DNA of 64,000 bases from Sthenelais limicola. Its lineage: Eukaryota; Annelida; Polychaeta; Phyllodocida; Sigalionidae. Location: contig OW804102.1 of NCBI GenBank assembly GCA_942159475.1, positions 25,922,873-25,986,872 of the forward strand, written 5' to 3'. The notes beneath the pieces are model-generated. The model was not told the origin of the DNA. It searched no databases and saw only the letters and a program-made list of their open reading frames with translations. Both the position numbers and the translations under genes were made by a program. The stretch's first letter is position 1. The number at the start of each line of letters is the position of its first letter. Positions 1 to 11,800 of this stretch are shown in pieces.

Positions 1-163
1 GGGGCTCAGGTTGGCCTTCTGCCTCTGTGTTAACCAATGTATATAGCAGGATGGGGGCTGCTCCTTGCTGCGTGCATCTATAGTGTTGCTCGCTCAAGGA
101 GTAGCCTGTGAGCTAAAAATAGCTAAGGGTATGGAGGGCAAACTGGGAGCCTCACTAGAGGCT
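1..163. other. Unannotated left edge
   Basis: Short flank before the 46-bp tandem array. No coding frame, RNA gene or repeat structure was recognised. Confidence 0.4.
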
Positions 164-393
164 GGTATAAAAGTATGGGGATAAAATGTTTTGCTTATCT
201 GAGGAAAAGGGTATGAAAGTATGGGGATAAAATGTTTTGCATATCTAAGAAAAAGGGTATAAAAGTATGGGGATAAAATGTTTTGCTTATCTGAGGAAAA
301 GGGTATGAAAGTATGGGGATAAAATGTTTTGCATATCTAAGAAAAAGGGTATGTGAGTATGAGGGTTCAGTGCTTTGCTTATCCGAGAGAAAG
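164..393. repeat. 46-bp tandem repeat, five copies
   Basis: Five head-to-tail 46-bp units each begin GGTAT and contain GGGGATAAAATGTTTTGC. Units 1 and 3 match each other (CTTATCTGAGG form), and units 2 and 4 match each other (CATATCTAAGA form). The array therefore also shows a 92-bp higher-order period, which suggests that a dimer was duplicated. The fifth unit is degenerate. The open frames across it are by-products of the repeat. Confidence 0.9.
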
Positions 394-1978
394 GGTGGAA
401 AGGTAGCGGCAAAATACTGGTTGTTTTGCAAAGCACAAATATGTTTTGAAAAAGAAAATGATATTGGGCAAATGTGTTACTATGAATCTGTATATAAGTG
501 GGATGGTGTGGTTGCAAGAAATAAGGGGGGGAGGCATGGGACTTTTGTCAGTAGTAAAGAAAGGGAGGAGAATGAAAAGATTAACACTGGTTATGATATG
601 GAAGGCCTGAGGATGGCATTATAAAGAGCCATGGGCAGAAAGACACACCTGTGTTGTGGCAGTGAGTGAGACAAATGGATACGGGCAAGGGCAGTTGCTT
701 TCTAAAAAAGGTAACCATGGGGATGGGGTTTTCTTTTATTTATAGGACTGGGTCTCAGAAGCTCAGATAAGGGTGCATCACCTCTGAGGGGGGATCCAGG
801 TAGCCTAAGAAAGATCCTATGTGCCTATGGAGGGATGGAAGTACCATCCAGTTAAATGGGAGGAGCAATGTCCTAGATGGGAGGAGAGGTAGATTAGCCC
901 TGAGAGCTCTTCACTGGTCATATGCACAGGTGGTGTATAACAAGAGACAGACAAAGGGACAGGGGCAAAAACGACTGCCAGTGGACCAATGTCTAAACTG
1001 CAGTTTTTGTGACTTTGAAGGAAAAGGGACTGGGTAGGGCTGGATACATGTGCGATATATATATTCATATGGTGTCCATTCTATCACCTGCTTCAGGCAA
1101 CTCCATGGGTTGGGAGCGGCAGCACACAGTTGTATCATGTCAAGACTAGAGGGGGGTTGCCTAAAATTAGTTGGCAAGTTACCCTTCTGAAACAGTATTT
1201 CCTGGGAGGCACTCATGGAATAAAACATGAGTATCAGTTGGAGTTGCATTGGGGCCTTCCCATTATAGCTCACCATGGCCTTAGGGTGTAAAAAAATGAT
1301 TGGCCTAGTGATAGGGTAAGTAACATTTCTGAAAGAATTACATTCACTTGTACTTTTATGAACTGTGACTTTTTGAGATAACAAGATGCTTGGGGATCTC
1401 AATTTTACCCATGAAGAGCCTAATATACTTGGAGGTCGGTGAGGAAAAGGACAGCAGCTGACTGAAGGAGTAATCTCAACTGTTGAGAGGGGGGAAATGC
1501 CAGTTCCTGCTCAGACTGTTTATAGATTAAGAATCCCAATTGAGAAAGGACAGCAAATAAAAAAGGGGGGTATGGAGCTGATCGATAAAAATAGACACAA
1601 CAATTGGGCTCAAGCATTTTGCACCCACGACGAGTGTGCACAGTGTTGGGGGGGGGTGTTCTAAAAATTGCAAGGCAGGCCCCATGCGTATAAGGAGGCT
1701 AGGTGGTGATTGCGCAGAATCTCCTCTAGCGGGGGCAGGCCAGGAGCTGGGACAATCGTACCCTAACACAAAGTGGGATGAGCAAAGCTTGAAGAGGGAG
1801 GGGGGACGAAAGAAGCCCAAAGGTCTTGGACTGGTCTGAATTCACACTTAAGCACAGCATGACAGGGACGGTGGCAACAATTCACTTGTAACCAGTGGAT
1901 AAGCAACATACACTTGAACATAGGACTTGGGTGATACTGACAAAACTTGCGGGGTGGTATATGGGAAATATGCCTGGA
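394..1978. other. No gene recognised
   Basis: G-rich, low-complexity flavoured DNA on the plus strand. The longest open frame is on the minus strand at 911-1402 (163 codons). It has no recognisable domain, and its composition does not look coding. No tRNA, MITE ends or exon signals were found. Confidence 0.4.
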
Positions 1979-2138
1979 GGTATGAAAGTATATGGATAAA
2001 ATGTTGGAAGTTATGTTATAGGAATGTGGAATCGATGCTTTACTTATCCGAGAAAAAGGGTATGAAAGTATGGGGATCAAATGTTGGAAGTTATGATATA
2101 GGAATGTGGAATAGATGCTTTGCTTATCCGAGAAGAAG
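1979..2138. repeat. 80-bp tandem repeat related to the 46-bp array
   Basis: Two 80-bp units start GGTATGAAAGTAT, followed by a partial third (GGTATAAAAG). They share the head and the TTATCCGAGAAAAAG tail with the 46-bp units at 164-393. They differ by about 34 extra bases in the middle (GGAAGTTATGATATAGGAAT and following). This looks like the same satellite family in a longer form. Confidence 0.85.
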
Positions 2139-2612
2139 GGTATAAAAGTTAACCATTGGGTTTTGCTTAATAGTATATCTATAATATTTATGGTTTATTG
2201 TTTGAAATAGAGTTGAGTTTAATTGTGATATCATATATCAATGATATATATTGTTTATTGTTAGAGTGTGTGCGCGTTTGTGCGATTGCAACTGTTAAGA
2301 CTTGATGTATTACTCAACCCCAATGGTGAATCCCTTAATTAAGGAACTGGGGGACATGGACATTTTTAGACTGTTAAAACCATCGGTGCATGGTTGAATC
2401 CCAGGAACTACCTCAGCGTTTGGTTTTACAATATTCTTCATCATGTACATTGGGCATCGAAAGTCTCTTCTCTATTCATGTCTTTCTCTCTCATGTTACA
2501 CTGTTATATAGATGCGCTGGAGGTTAGTTGTCGGTGCTGACACCTGGTGTATATGTGTATATATATTCTGACCCTGTCACCTACCAACGTCAGGGGCAGG
2601 TGACGCCTGGTG
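2139..2612. other. No gene recognised
   Basis: AT-rich sequence with a small palindrome, CCTTAATTAAGG, near 2333. No coding or RNA feature was recognised. Confidence 0.35.
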
Positions 2613-3125
2613 TATATAGCTGTGGCTTATCTGTCCCATCCCCCCTGCCCCTCCCCCCTCACCAGACTTTCGCGCATAGCCGCGGAATGCCTTGTCTTTT
2701 ATTTATTACTACTTTCGCGCATAGACGTTAGGACGTCACGGCTCTGCGCTGTCAAAGCTTGATTCATTGGTGGTTAGCTTGCAGAGTTAGCTTGCAGAGT
2801 TAGCTTGCAGAGTTAGCTTGCAGTGTTAGCTTCCAGAGTCAGTGAGGCTGACAACATAATAACAAAATAATAACAAGATTATTGTACAGATGTCTGCAGA
2901 CAATTTACATGATAATCCCTGTAAACTCAAAGCTTCTTCAGGTTGTTGTGAGTGCCTGCACAAAGTTACGAGGGAGGTCCACAGGAGGAATTTCCTAGTT
3001 AGTTGAATCTCATTCTTTTCCGTATACCAGTAAAGAGCACTAGGTGGAAGAAAGGTGACCCGTTATTTGTTGTTATGGATCGGTCCTCCGGCCCTACGGT
3101 CCGCATTGGGTCGCCTAGTCCAGAA
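2613..3125. repeat. Composite repeat, copy 1
   Basis: First copy of a composite segment that recurs at 3188-4332. It starts with TATATAGCTGTGGCTTATCTG and a C-rich run, then CGTCACGGCTCTGCGCTGTC, five 13-bp units (2774-2838), and a block of about 280 bp from GTGAGGCTGACAAC (about 2841) to GGGTCGCCTAGTC (about 3122). The last block is nearly identical to 4051-4332. The second copy adjoins a Penelope-like coding fragment, so this could be the terminal-repeat part of that element. That link is inference. Confidence 0.75.
2774..2838. repeat. 13-bp tandem repeat TTAGCTTGCAGAG, five copies
   Basis: Five head-to-tail 13-bp units with single-base variants in units 4 and 5. The same unit recurs four times at 3888-3939. 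Confidence 0.9.
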
Positions 3126-3652
3126 AAGCGTACGGCACCAGTAAGATGTCTGTTCTAACTTCTATGCTTCCTAGGCTGTCATTGTTTATATAGCTGTGGC
3201 TTATCTGTCCAATCCCCCCGCCCCCACCACCCACCCCCCTCACCACTTGTTCTTGTTGCTACTTTTATTTGCACCAAAAATTCTAAAATTTTGCAAACCA
3301 ATCGTTGTGAAGGCCTCCTTAGTGTTGTTGATCCTAGGGAGCATTGTTACCTTTACGCAAATAATACTTCAAGTTTATATGGTAGGGCTTGAAATCCTTC
3401 CTATGTAGGGAGCTCAGTACCCGCTGATAGGTAATCAATAATTTAACCAGGCATTCTGAATCTGCATGTCCTGCTGAGTCAATAACCGAAAAAGATTGTT
3501 GTAAATTCCCAGAATTTGCCAAGATATGGGCTTTTTTGTAAAGTTATGTCAGTTTTCAGTAGATGATCTCAAATAGGTTGGGGGAGTGACTCATTTTCCT
3601 GTGACACATCACATGTACAAAAAATAAATATCAATTTAAAAAAAATAAAAAA

Positions 3653-3752
3653 ATGACAGGGATGTACAGGAGGGGAAATGAGCGTTATAAAAGTGAAAGA
3701 TAATGACAGTGATGTACAGGAGGGGAAATGAGCGTTATAAAAGTGAAAGAAT
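3653..3752. repeat. 50-bp tandem duplication
   Basis: Two adjacent 50-bp units begin ATGACAG(G/T)GATGTACAGG and end in AAAAGTGAAAGA. They differ at one or two bases, so the duplication is probably recent. Confidence 0.9.
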
Positions 3753-3887
3753 TGCGTTGATACTCCAAAAATTAGTGAAGTTACAGACTTTCAAAGTTAC
3801 CTGCTTCTCAGAATTCCTAATATAAACATTTGTGTGATGTGACTCCTAGCGGGAATACCCGGAACTATTGCTAATGTAAGGTATAAG

Positions 3888-3939
3888 TTAGCTTGCAGAG
3901 TTAGCTTGCAGAGTTAGCTTGCAGTGTTAGCTTGCAGAG
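3888..3939. repeat. 13-bp tandem repeat TTAGCTTGCAGAG, four copies
   Basis: Four units identical or nearly identical to those at 2774-2838. They lie inside composite repeat copy 2. Confidence 0.9.
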
Positions 3940-4277
3940 TCATGAAAGATATCAGACTGGTCAAATGGTGGATGAATGGAGCGCAGAGCTATGAGAACGT
4001 CACAGCTCTGCACTGTCAAAGCTTGATTCATTGTTAAGTGGGTTCTGTGTAGAGTGAGGCTGACAACATAATAACAAAATAATAACATGATCATTGTACA
4101 GATGTTTGCAGACAATTTACATGATATTCCCTCTCAACTCAAAAATTCTTTAGGTTGTTGTGAGTGCCTGCACAAAGTCATGTGGGAGGTCCACAGGAGG
4201 AATTTCCTAGTTAGTTGAATCTCATTCTTTTCCAGTGGAGCACTAGGTGGTATGTAGGGGTGACCCGTCTTTTGTTG

Positions 4278-4836
4278 TCATGTGTTGGTCCTTCGGCCCA
4301 GGGGCCTGTTTGGGTCGCCTAGTCTAGTATGGAGAGAGTTCTTTGTTTGCCCTATGTATTTTTGTGAACATTTTTTGCAGATTATGGCATATACGAGACA
4401 CATGGATTTGCAGGTCAAGTGCCCTACAGTGTTGTAGGTCCTTTGACCGGTCGAGTCGGAGATTTTGGATAGGTTTGTGATGACGGGACAAGTAGAGCAG
4501 TTGCGATCACATGGGTAAGTCCCTTTCTTGTTGGTGGGGGAGGGGAATTCTGATTTGGTCAGTAGGTTGCGGAGATTGGGGTTCCTGCGATATGCGATAA
4601 TGAACTTGTGTCTAAGTAGTGGTTCATTGTTGATAGAATTTTCCAAGATTCCATGGTTGTTTTTCAGGATGGTCTGGATGGCATTGTGGGTATTGGATTG
4701 ATATGTTAGTATCAGTGGAATAACCGGTGGGGGTGGATGCAGTAGTTGGTTATGACGGATGGTTATGACTTTGTCATATGTATCCCAGAGAAGTTTCTTG
4801 GGATATCCCCTTAATTTAATTTCAAGACGGTGAATT
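4278..4836 (-). mobile_element. Penelope-like retroelement fragment (GIY-YIG endonuclease end)
   Basis: One minus-strand frame is open from a TGA near 4836 down to about 4278. It reads through YRRNPNLRNLL, a Cys-rich stretch (CDRNCSTCP), HLTCKSMCLVYAIICKKC and KYIGQTKNSLHTRL. This order matches the C-terminus of Penelope-like elements: the end of the reverse transcriptase, a Cys-rich linker, then a GIY-YIG nuclease with the VY and YIG motifs and the following Arg. After HTRL the frame runs into the 280-bp repeat, so the nuclease is cut short of its C-terminal half. The RT catalytic core is missing. It is a dead, 5'-truncated copy, and the flanking duplicated repeat may be its terminal repeat. 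Confidence 0.85.
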
Positions 4837-5538
4837 CAATATATTCTTGCATTTCTAAGGTCATCCTATAGAATATATTTAGTTACTTTACTAATAATGG
4901 TCCACCCATGAATATTGCAAACATTTTTGTCAAAAATACAAATATCAACCTAGAAGTATTAGTAGATGTCCTATTATTTACTATTATTGGAATCCGCTTC
5001 ATCTCATCTTTTCAAATATGATGATATCTCATTTTCCCGAAACACATCATATCTACACAAATGCACACATGATAAAACAAGACTATCAGTAAGATCACCC
5101 TATTCTTTATAACAGCCTTACCTTTTAACGATCCTACGAACAGTTTCATCGTAGTGCAATTTGTTTTCATCATCTGTATGATATGGGTCTGTCATATGAG
5201 TGCCTACAATCTTTATATTATTTTTCTATGCAGTCGGCTCTTTATTTACCTTTATTCCCTGACTTGTTTTAATGATGAAAATACCTTGTTGATGGACCGC
5301 TGACCACTTGCATCTTTGTCACAAGCTATATGATAGAACTCAATCTCACTGGGTAATAAGGACTGAGGGTCCATCAACCAATCAGATGTTGTTATTGTGT
5401 GGGAGAGCAGACACAAGTATTAATAACTATTAAATATGTCTAGCTCTATGTCTCACTGTCTGTTTTGCTGAGTAAGGTAACAATAGTATGAGGGAAGGAT
5501 ATTCACAATATAACAAAATGGGCAAATGAATCTAAATT
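4837..5538. other. Region downstream of the VWA gene; probable 3' UTR and flank
   Basis: No coding frame was recognised. On the minus strand two AATAAA hexamers occur close together near 5230-5250, about 300 bases past the candidate stop codon of the VWA gene. They could serve as its poly(A) signal if exon 4 is the last exon. Confidence 0.35.
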
Positions 5539-5804
5539 TTACGTACCATCAACCGAACATGCTATGTCAACCAGATCCTGCACTATGCTTCCCAGTGATT
5601 CAAAGCTGTTGCTGAGAAAATAATCGATATCATTTTGGGGTTCTCCACCCTCTGCTGCCTTAGATATCCTTATTATAATGTCTTCTCCGATGCTATCCCC
5701 GACGCCTACAGCTATAACCTGGTCTGCCTTGGCATGGAGTGCATTTATGGCGTTGGTAAATTCTTGCTCGAAGGTGTTGCCATAGAGAGATACTGTTGGC
5801 TCAC
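5539..5804 (-). CDS. VWA gene exon 4 (C-terminal part of domain)
   Basis: The acceptor CTTCTCCAG lies just before 5804, and the codon split G|GT joins exon 3. It encodes GEPTVSLYGNTFEQEF, then AINALHAKADQVIAVGVGDS, and ends DLVDIACSVDG. The sequence then reads GGTACGTAA. This is either Gly-Thr-stop (stop at 5539-5541) or a donor GTACGT after 5547 leading to further exons that I could not find. The three-exon fit upstream is independent of this choice. Confidence 0.75.
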
Positions 5805-8800
5805 CTGGAGAAGTGTATCATGATATATAGGAACATATAATTTATTGTGTTCAAGACACTGTTAAATTGTCAGTCAGCCCTCTATGGACCCCCCAAATAC
5901 TTATAAGTACCGCATTTCCTTGAATAGAAGTCAAGGTTCTTAAGCCTTCTTAAGCTTCTTCAAGCCTGGTCTGAGCAGAAGCTGAGCTTGAATATAAACA
6001 TGATGTAGAAGGAGCGGAAAAGTTACAATGAACTGCTTGAGGGATGAATAATTTGGACGATCCAGGTGGATCCAGGTGAGATCACAAACAGTATATACCC
6101 AGAAAGGGTCAGTAATTAAATCGGTTGTAGACAGGCAGGTACTGGGTTTCATAGACTACCGTATAGCGTAAATTTTTTGTGGAGCAAAAGTCCTGCAAAG
6201 TTTGTGAATTCCCTTGTGATAGCGCAAATTTTATGACCCACAAATATTTCTTATTTCACTTTTTGTTGTGTGTCCTGATAGCCTTACTACTAAACTTTAT
6301 GTTATATGCTCTATGTTACTTGACTTAGGTAATAAGTGAAGGGTAGATCCACTGGGATTTTAGAGATGAGGTGAAATATTTGAGTAATGGTTCGATTTTG
6401 ATCTCCTTAGAGAGAGTCAAGACCCCTCCATGGATATAGGGGGCACTGTATAGTGATTCTCTTCTACTACTACATGCTCTGATTCCCACCTTTGGCCTTA
6501 AATAAATTGTGGCTCCAAAAGTAACCAAGATATTGCATTAAGCTGTATGATAAAGCTTGTAGTATGCACCTCCCCCCTAGGCCATCTGAAAAACCTCAAC
6601 CGATGACCATGTGAACCCAGTTTAAATAAAATCTTATTTTTTTAAAGAAAAGAGAAAAAAAGAGGAAAATAGACTCACCATCAGTGATGGCGATGACCAG
6701 ATTGAAGGCATAAGACCTATCATTGGCAGCAGAGAAGCACTCTGTGGCCGCAACTTTGAGAGCATCTGGGGTGTTGGTGAAACCTCGAGAGTAGTCCATA
6801 TTCTCAATGAAACTAATCAAGTCATTCTTGACAGTGCGGCCACCCAGTTCAAGTGTTAGGCTAGCTGCAGTAGCAAACTCTACAATTCCAATAGCTGCCT
6901 GCAAAGTTCCCTGCAAATAAATGTGATCATAGTTTTCAATGACTTGCATAAGTAATAGGGGGCCTCCACTATCGGCAAGTAGTGGCAAGTTTATGTTGCC
7001 AATAGAGTGGCCAATCATTGGCCGCTTTATTGGCCTTGCTACTTGCCGTAGTGGAGAAGGTGGTACAAATGAGTGGCAAGTCATTGCAAATAAGTGGCAA
7101 GTCATTGCAAATAAGTGGCAAGTCATTGGCCACAACTTGCTGTCATTGGCCGAAGAATCAAAGCGTTTTGCCACAGTGGAACAGCAACTGGAATGTTACC
7201 TACCAATTGCATTACCAATAGATTTTCTATTAGCCTCTACTTACCGGTGATGGGTCAATAATCTATTAGTCACTCTATTGGGCACCACTTGCCTATAGTG
7301 GAGGCCCCCTATTAGGATGACAATTGTGTGGAATACTAACACTATACATTCCTTAGATTAATCGATATTAATGAAGTATGTGGCCGAGATTTCATTGGGG
7401 AATTCAAAGCTGAGAGAGGGAAGTAACTTGACAATAAAGTGCTGCCCTCAGTGCCTAGTAAAGAGATAGAAGTACAAGCGAGGCAAGAAGTGGCGGGGAC
7501 TTCACCAACCCAAGAGACTTTGCTCCAACTGTTGTGTCCTAGAGGACACATTGACCTCAGGCTTAATGTGATTTACTGTTTTAAACTCTTACATATAGCA
7601 TTAACGCTCCCAGGTATTCATCACTGATATACTGATCTAGAACATGGTTGAAATTTAATCAAATTTATCCCAAATCAGGAACTCAGCAGCAAGTGTCACT
7701 TTAACATTTTTTTGTTTAAATAAATTTATTTTGACTGGGTTCAACAATTTGTCATGAAATCCCAAAAGTATATCAGATGATGTTGATGTCAGTCATAGCC
7801 CTAAGCGATTGTAATATAAAGATTTGAGCCCATAAATTGTAATATTGCTTAGCTGGAAGTTGAGCCAGATAAATGAGTCATAAGTTAACAGAAATGGATT
7901 TTGAAATACCATCATTTTTCAAAAGATGTGGATTGTAATGGTGTTAGGGAATGTTATTTTATGTTTGATTTTTTTATGTTTAAAAAAAAATTTCTTGGTG
8001 GACAATAACTAATAAAGAAATAAAAATGTACTTGATGGAACCCACAAAATGAGAACATTCCTACAAACCACTTTAACAGCTTTACGCCAACTATCTAAAT
8101 AGAGCTGTTTTGATAACTAGGCCATTATAATTACTAGGCCTTGATATTATACCACAGTACTACTTTACAAATATAACATTTTTAAAAATATAACATTACT
8201 TACATCATCATATGATATTGTGAGTCCCTTAACAACATCGGCCATAAACACAAGTGTTCTGTCCCAGTTGGTCTGCCCCACACTACCAGACGCATCCGCA
8301 ATGAAACACAGGTCTATGGGCACTGAGCACGATTCTATTGGAAACAAGGAGTATCATATTTATTTATCTATTTATTGAATCCATTGAACATTTAAAGATG
8401 ACACAAACTGACTTGACTCATTTTTCTGTGACACATCATAATAATTTTATAATTCATCCATAAAATCAGAATCTAGGCAAGGTTGAAGACATCTACATAC
8501 ATTTGCACTTTTTTTCTCATTTTCCCATTTATTAGTGTGTCTTTATCCATGGGTACAAATACCATCCTATTATATCACTGGTTTCTCTATCCAGACCTCA
8601 CAAAACGATTTAATTTGGTCACAATCTTATGATAACAATTAACATAATCAGTTTGTATCACCTTTAAGTTATCTTGTCAGTTTTCAGAATAAACAAACAT
8701 ACAGATATATATAAATATCTAGTCGGTATGAGGTTTAATGCAAGACTTACTTGTCTTCTTGTACCTTTACCAACTTAAAGGTCAAGGTTTGAGCAACGCT

Positions 8801-11800
8801 CACTCAGCTACTTTTGGAGAGCTTTCAGATCTGTTCCATTTCTATAGTCATTTAAGCTTACAGTGTTGCCCTATTTACAGGTTGCACTCAAACTGTTATA
8901 CTACACCAGAATGTGTATTGTATTGTTACTTGTTATTGTATTGTATCTCACATGTATGTATTTCCTAATTGTCCTTTTACTGTAACTATGTATCTTGAAC
9001 TACACTACATTTGTGACTATGCCCTTTGCATAGAGCCTTTGAGGTCTGCACCCTGCACCCTAGTCAGAAGTGCTGAGAGGGGAATAAAGCTATGGAAATA
9101 GAATCTCTGAGTCTGGGTTTACATTCCGTTTGTCTAGAAGTATACTGCCAAGAACGATTTGTTTTGTACTGGGCGATTAGAACCTGACGTTGTAGGGGGG
9201 GCGGGTGTATGCGTTCTTAGGGACAAACTGAGGCGGAGCCAAAGTTTGTAAGGTAGTATTTCTATAGTGGTGTGTCCTAAGTTTGGGACTAAAACCTTAA
9301 TTGCCTTAATTCATTTTATAAGGTTCCTTTTAGTTTTTAGAGTTTTTCTGTGATATGTGAAACAAAAGCAGAGATTGAGGGCTGTCTATATTTGAAACTG
9401 TTGCATGCACAATTGCAAAAATTCTTTTTCATATTGTGTGAAGACAACCTATATCAATTAATTCTCTCCTTTTACTCAAATTTTGCACTATAATTATGCA
9501 GGTATGGAATGATGGTCTTTTATTCTTAGAAAAATACAGAGAAAATCCCTATTGCACAATTGATGAACTTATGAACAAAGAAAACATGTTCATATCCAAG
9601 GATTAAGAAAAAAAATTGTTAATACAGCAATGTCCCTAACTTGGGGTGCAGCCCTATAGCTAAGTTGACCTTGAAGTAAAGTGGCCACTTTGACTGTTTA
9701 CTACAGATTCACTAGACCATGACCATGACCATGACCTCACTCAGGAAGTGGTACAGCCCTAGTCAGTGTCATACAGCTACTAATATGGAGGCACCCAGTC
9801 TAAGGGTTTGGGAGAGCGGGAAAGAAATTACTTGATTGATTCTGACAATATCATTGCCCAGAAACCAGTATTATAATGTGAGTTCCCACATATAAGTCAT
9901 AATTGAGCTGTATGCCCTGCAAGTGTTCCAGCCCAGTGTTTTACTTTAAGTGCCCTGTTCTGTATGCTCTGAATTTTGTCTCTGGAGTTTTTGTTCAGGT
10001 AGCAGAAATTTATACAGTCAAAATAGCAAAATACCATTGATTTAGTCATGGCACATTTTGACCGATGTGTAAGTGGATACCGAGGCGACCGTCGGACGGT
10101 CGCATGGGACGGTTTGACCGTCCATACCTCCCGTTTGACCGTCCATGCTCCGGTCAAAGATGTCAGGGGGTACTTCTTTGACCGGAGGGGCAGCCGTCAA
10201 GGGCGACGGTCAAAAGTGACCAAAGCAAAAAACTTTTTTTTTCAGGTATTTATGGTCATACTGAAGTTTATCATTATCTCTGATACCTCTGGTTGACTCA
10301 TGTGAATATTTTGCAGTACATTTGGAGATTTATTTTAAGTTTATTTTTATCATTTCACTTGATTTTTTATTAATTTAGGGACATTTTGGGCATATTTTAC
10401 TGCCTATTTAGATATGTGGGTGTTTTCCTGGTGCCGAATATGCTAATGACCATTTTGGTGAATGGTTTGGAGTTCATCTGTACATTCATTTTTATCATTT
10501 CCATTGATTTATGATTAATTATTGGTATTTCTAGTGATTATTTCGACTTAAAAAGTGTAAATATGTATGAGTATTTGTTAGTATTAAGTAATATTTTCAC
10601 CCTGAGCATTGTATTATTGCCACCTGTGTCGAATTCGGTGAAATTCTCTTTTATTCAGACTAGATTCGGCGTTCACATATTGGGCCACTGTGTCGCCATT
10701 TCTCAACGGATTGGAATACTTTAAAAAGCTCTGTGATGCTGACATATTCCCAGTTCGTTTGGTATACAATATAAGTTCATAGCCATAATTAACTTGCCTG
10801 TACAGACGTTAATTATGATAAATGTTATTTTGGCTAAAATAAAACATTCCAACGAATAAATCTTCTAACTGCTATAAAAAGAAAACTTTTGATATTTGAT
10901 CAACTCTTTTTTGCATAAACATTTAAGATCGTTGACTTAATATCCAGAAGGAATCTCATGATTCCAACATCATTCTTCGATCAGTAAATTATAATTGTAT
11001 GAAAAGAATCCATACGAATACATGTTTCCGACGAATATATGTTCAAAAACTGGCTGGAAAATACACCTTTTGTATTCCTATTGTCAACTATTGTCTCCTA
11101 ACGAAAGGATTTGCTATTTATTCCATTTATATTTAGGTCTTTTTATTCAGAAAGGATGTATCAACGACTACACCATTCCATACGAATACATCATTGAGCT
11201 GATGTATTCGTATGGAATGGTGTATTCGTATGGAATGGTGTATTCGTTGGAAACGCTTATGCGATTTTATATAAAGGTGCTTATGTTTTGAAGATATATT
11301 TGCATTAAAAAGTATTAAACGTCCACATCTTTATATCAGGATTATTAATTAATTGGGTTATGATGAAAAAAAAACGCTCCATACATATACATGTATTCGT
11401 ATGGAATCGTTGACCAGGCTCCTATGATTTGGAGGCTTGTATCTGGAAAAATAATTGACCCAGGTCATGGCAAATTGAGAGTCATATAGCCTGATCCAGG
11501 ACCTTTCTTCCTTATAAATATGGACACAATCAAAGTATATTTTTATTTTCACCAAAAATTGAATTGACCATTTACCAATAGAAGGAGTTGGCTGTGACGG
11601 CCGCTCTTATGTCTGAAAACGCTTAAAACGATGAGTTTCTGAAAAGGTAATATAGGGAGGGGGGGGGGGGGGTCTGGTAGATCTGAGAAGCAACAATTTT
11701 GATTTTCTCCACTAAATACCAATAAATAAACATAATGAATAATAGAAATATTAAAAATTAATGTACAAATTAACTCCAAAATATTGACCAAAATCAGGGA

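Larger units (their letters stand above)
3188..4332. repeat. Composite repeat, copy 2 (with inserted sequence)
   Basis: It repeats the segments of copy 1 in the same order: TATATAGCTGTGGCTTATCTG and C-rich run (3188-3245), 13-bp units (3888-3939), CGTCACAGCTCTGCACTGTC (from about 3992), and the 280-bp block (4051-4332). About 640 bp of unrelated sequence sits between the first two segments. The order of the 13-bp units and the CGTCAC segment is swapped relative to copy 1. Confidence 0.7.

Noticed and set aside
911..1402. Minus-strand 163-codon open frame
   Set aside because: No recognisable domain, no splice or promoter context, and composition not coding-like. Kept only as an unexplained frame.
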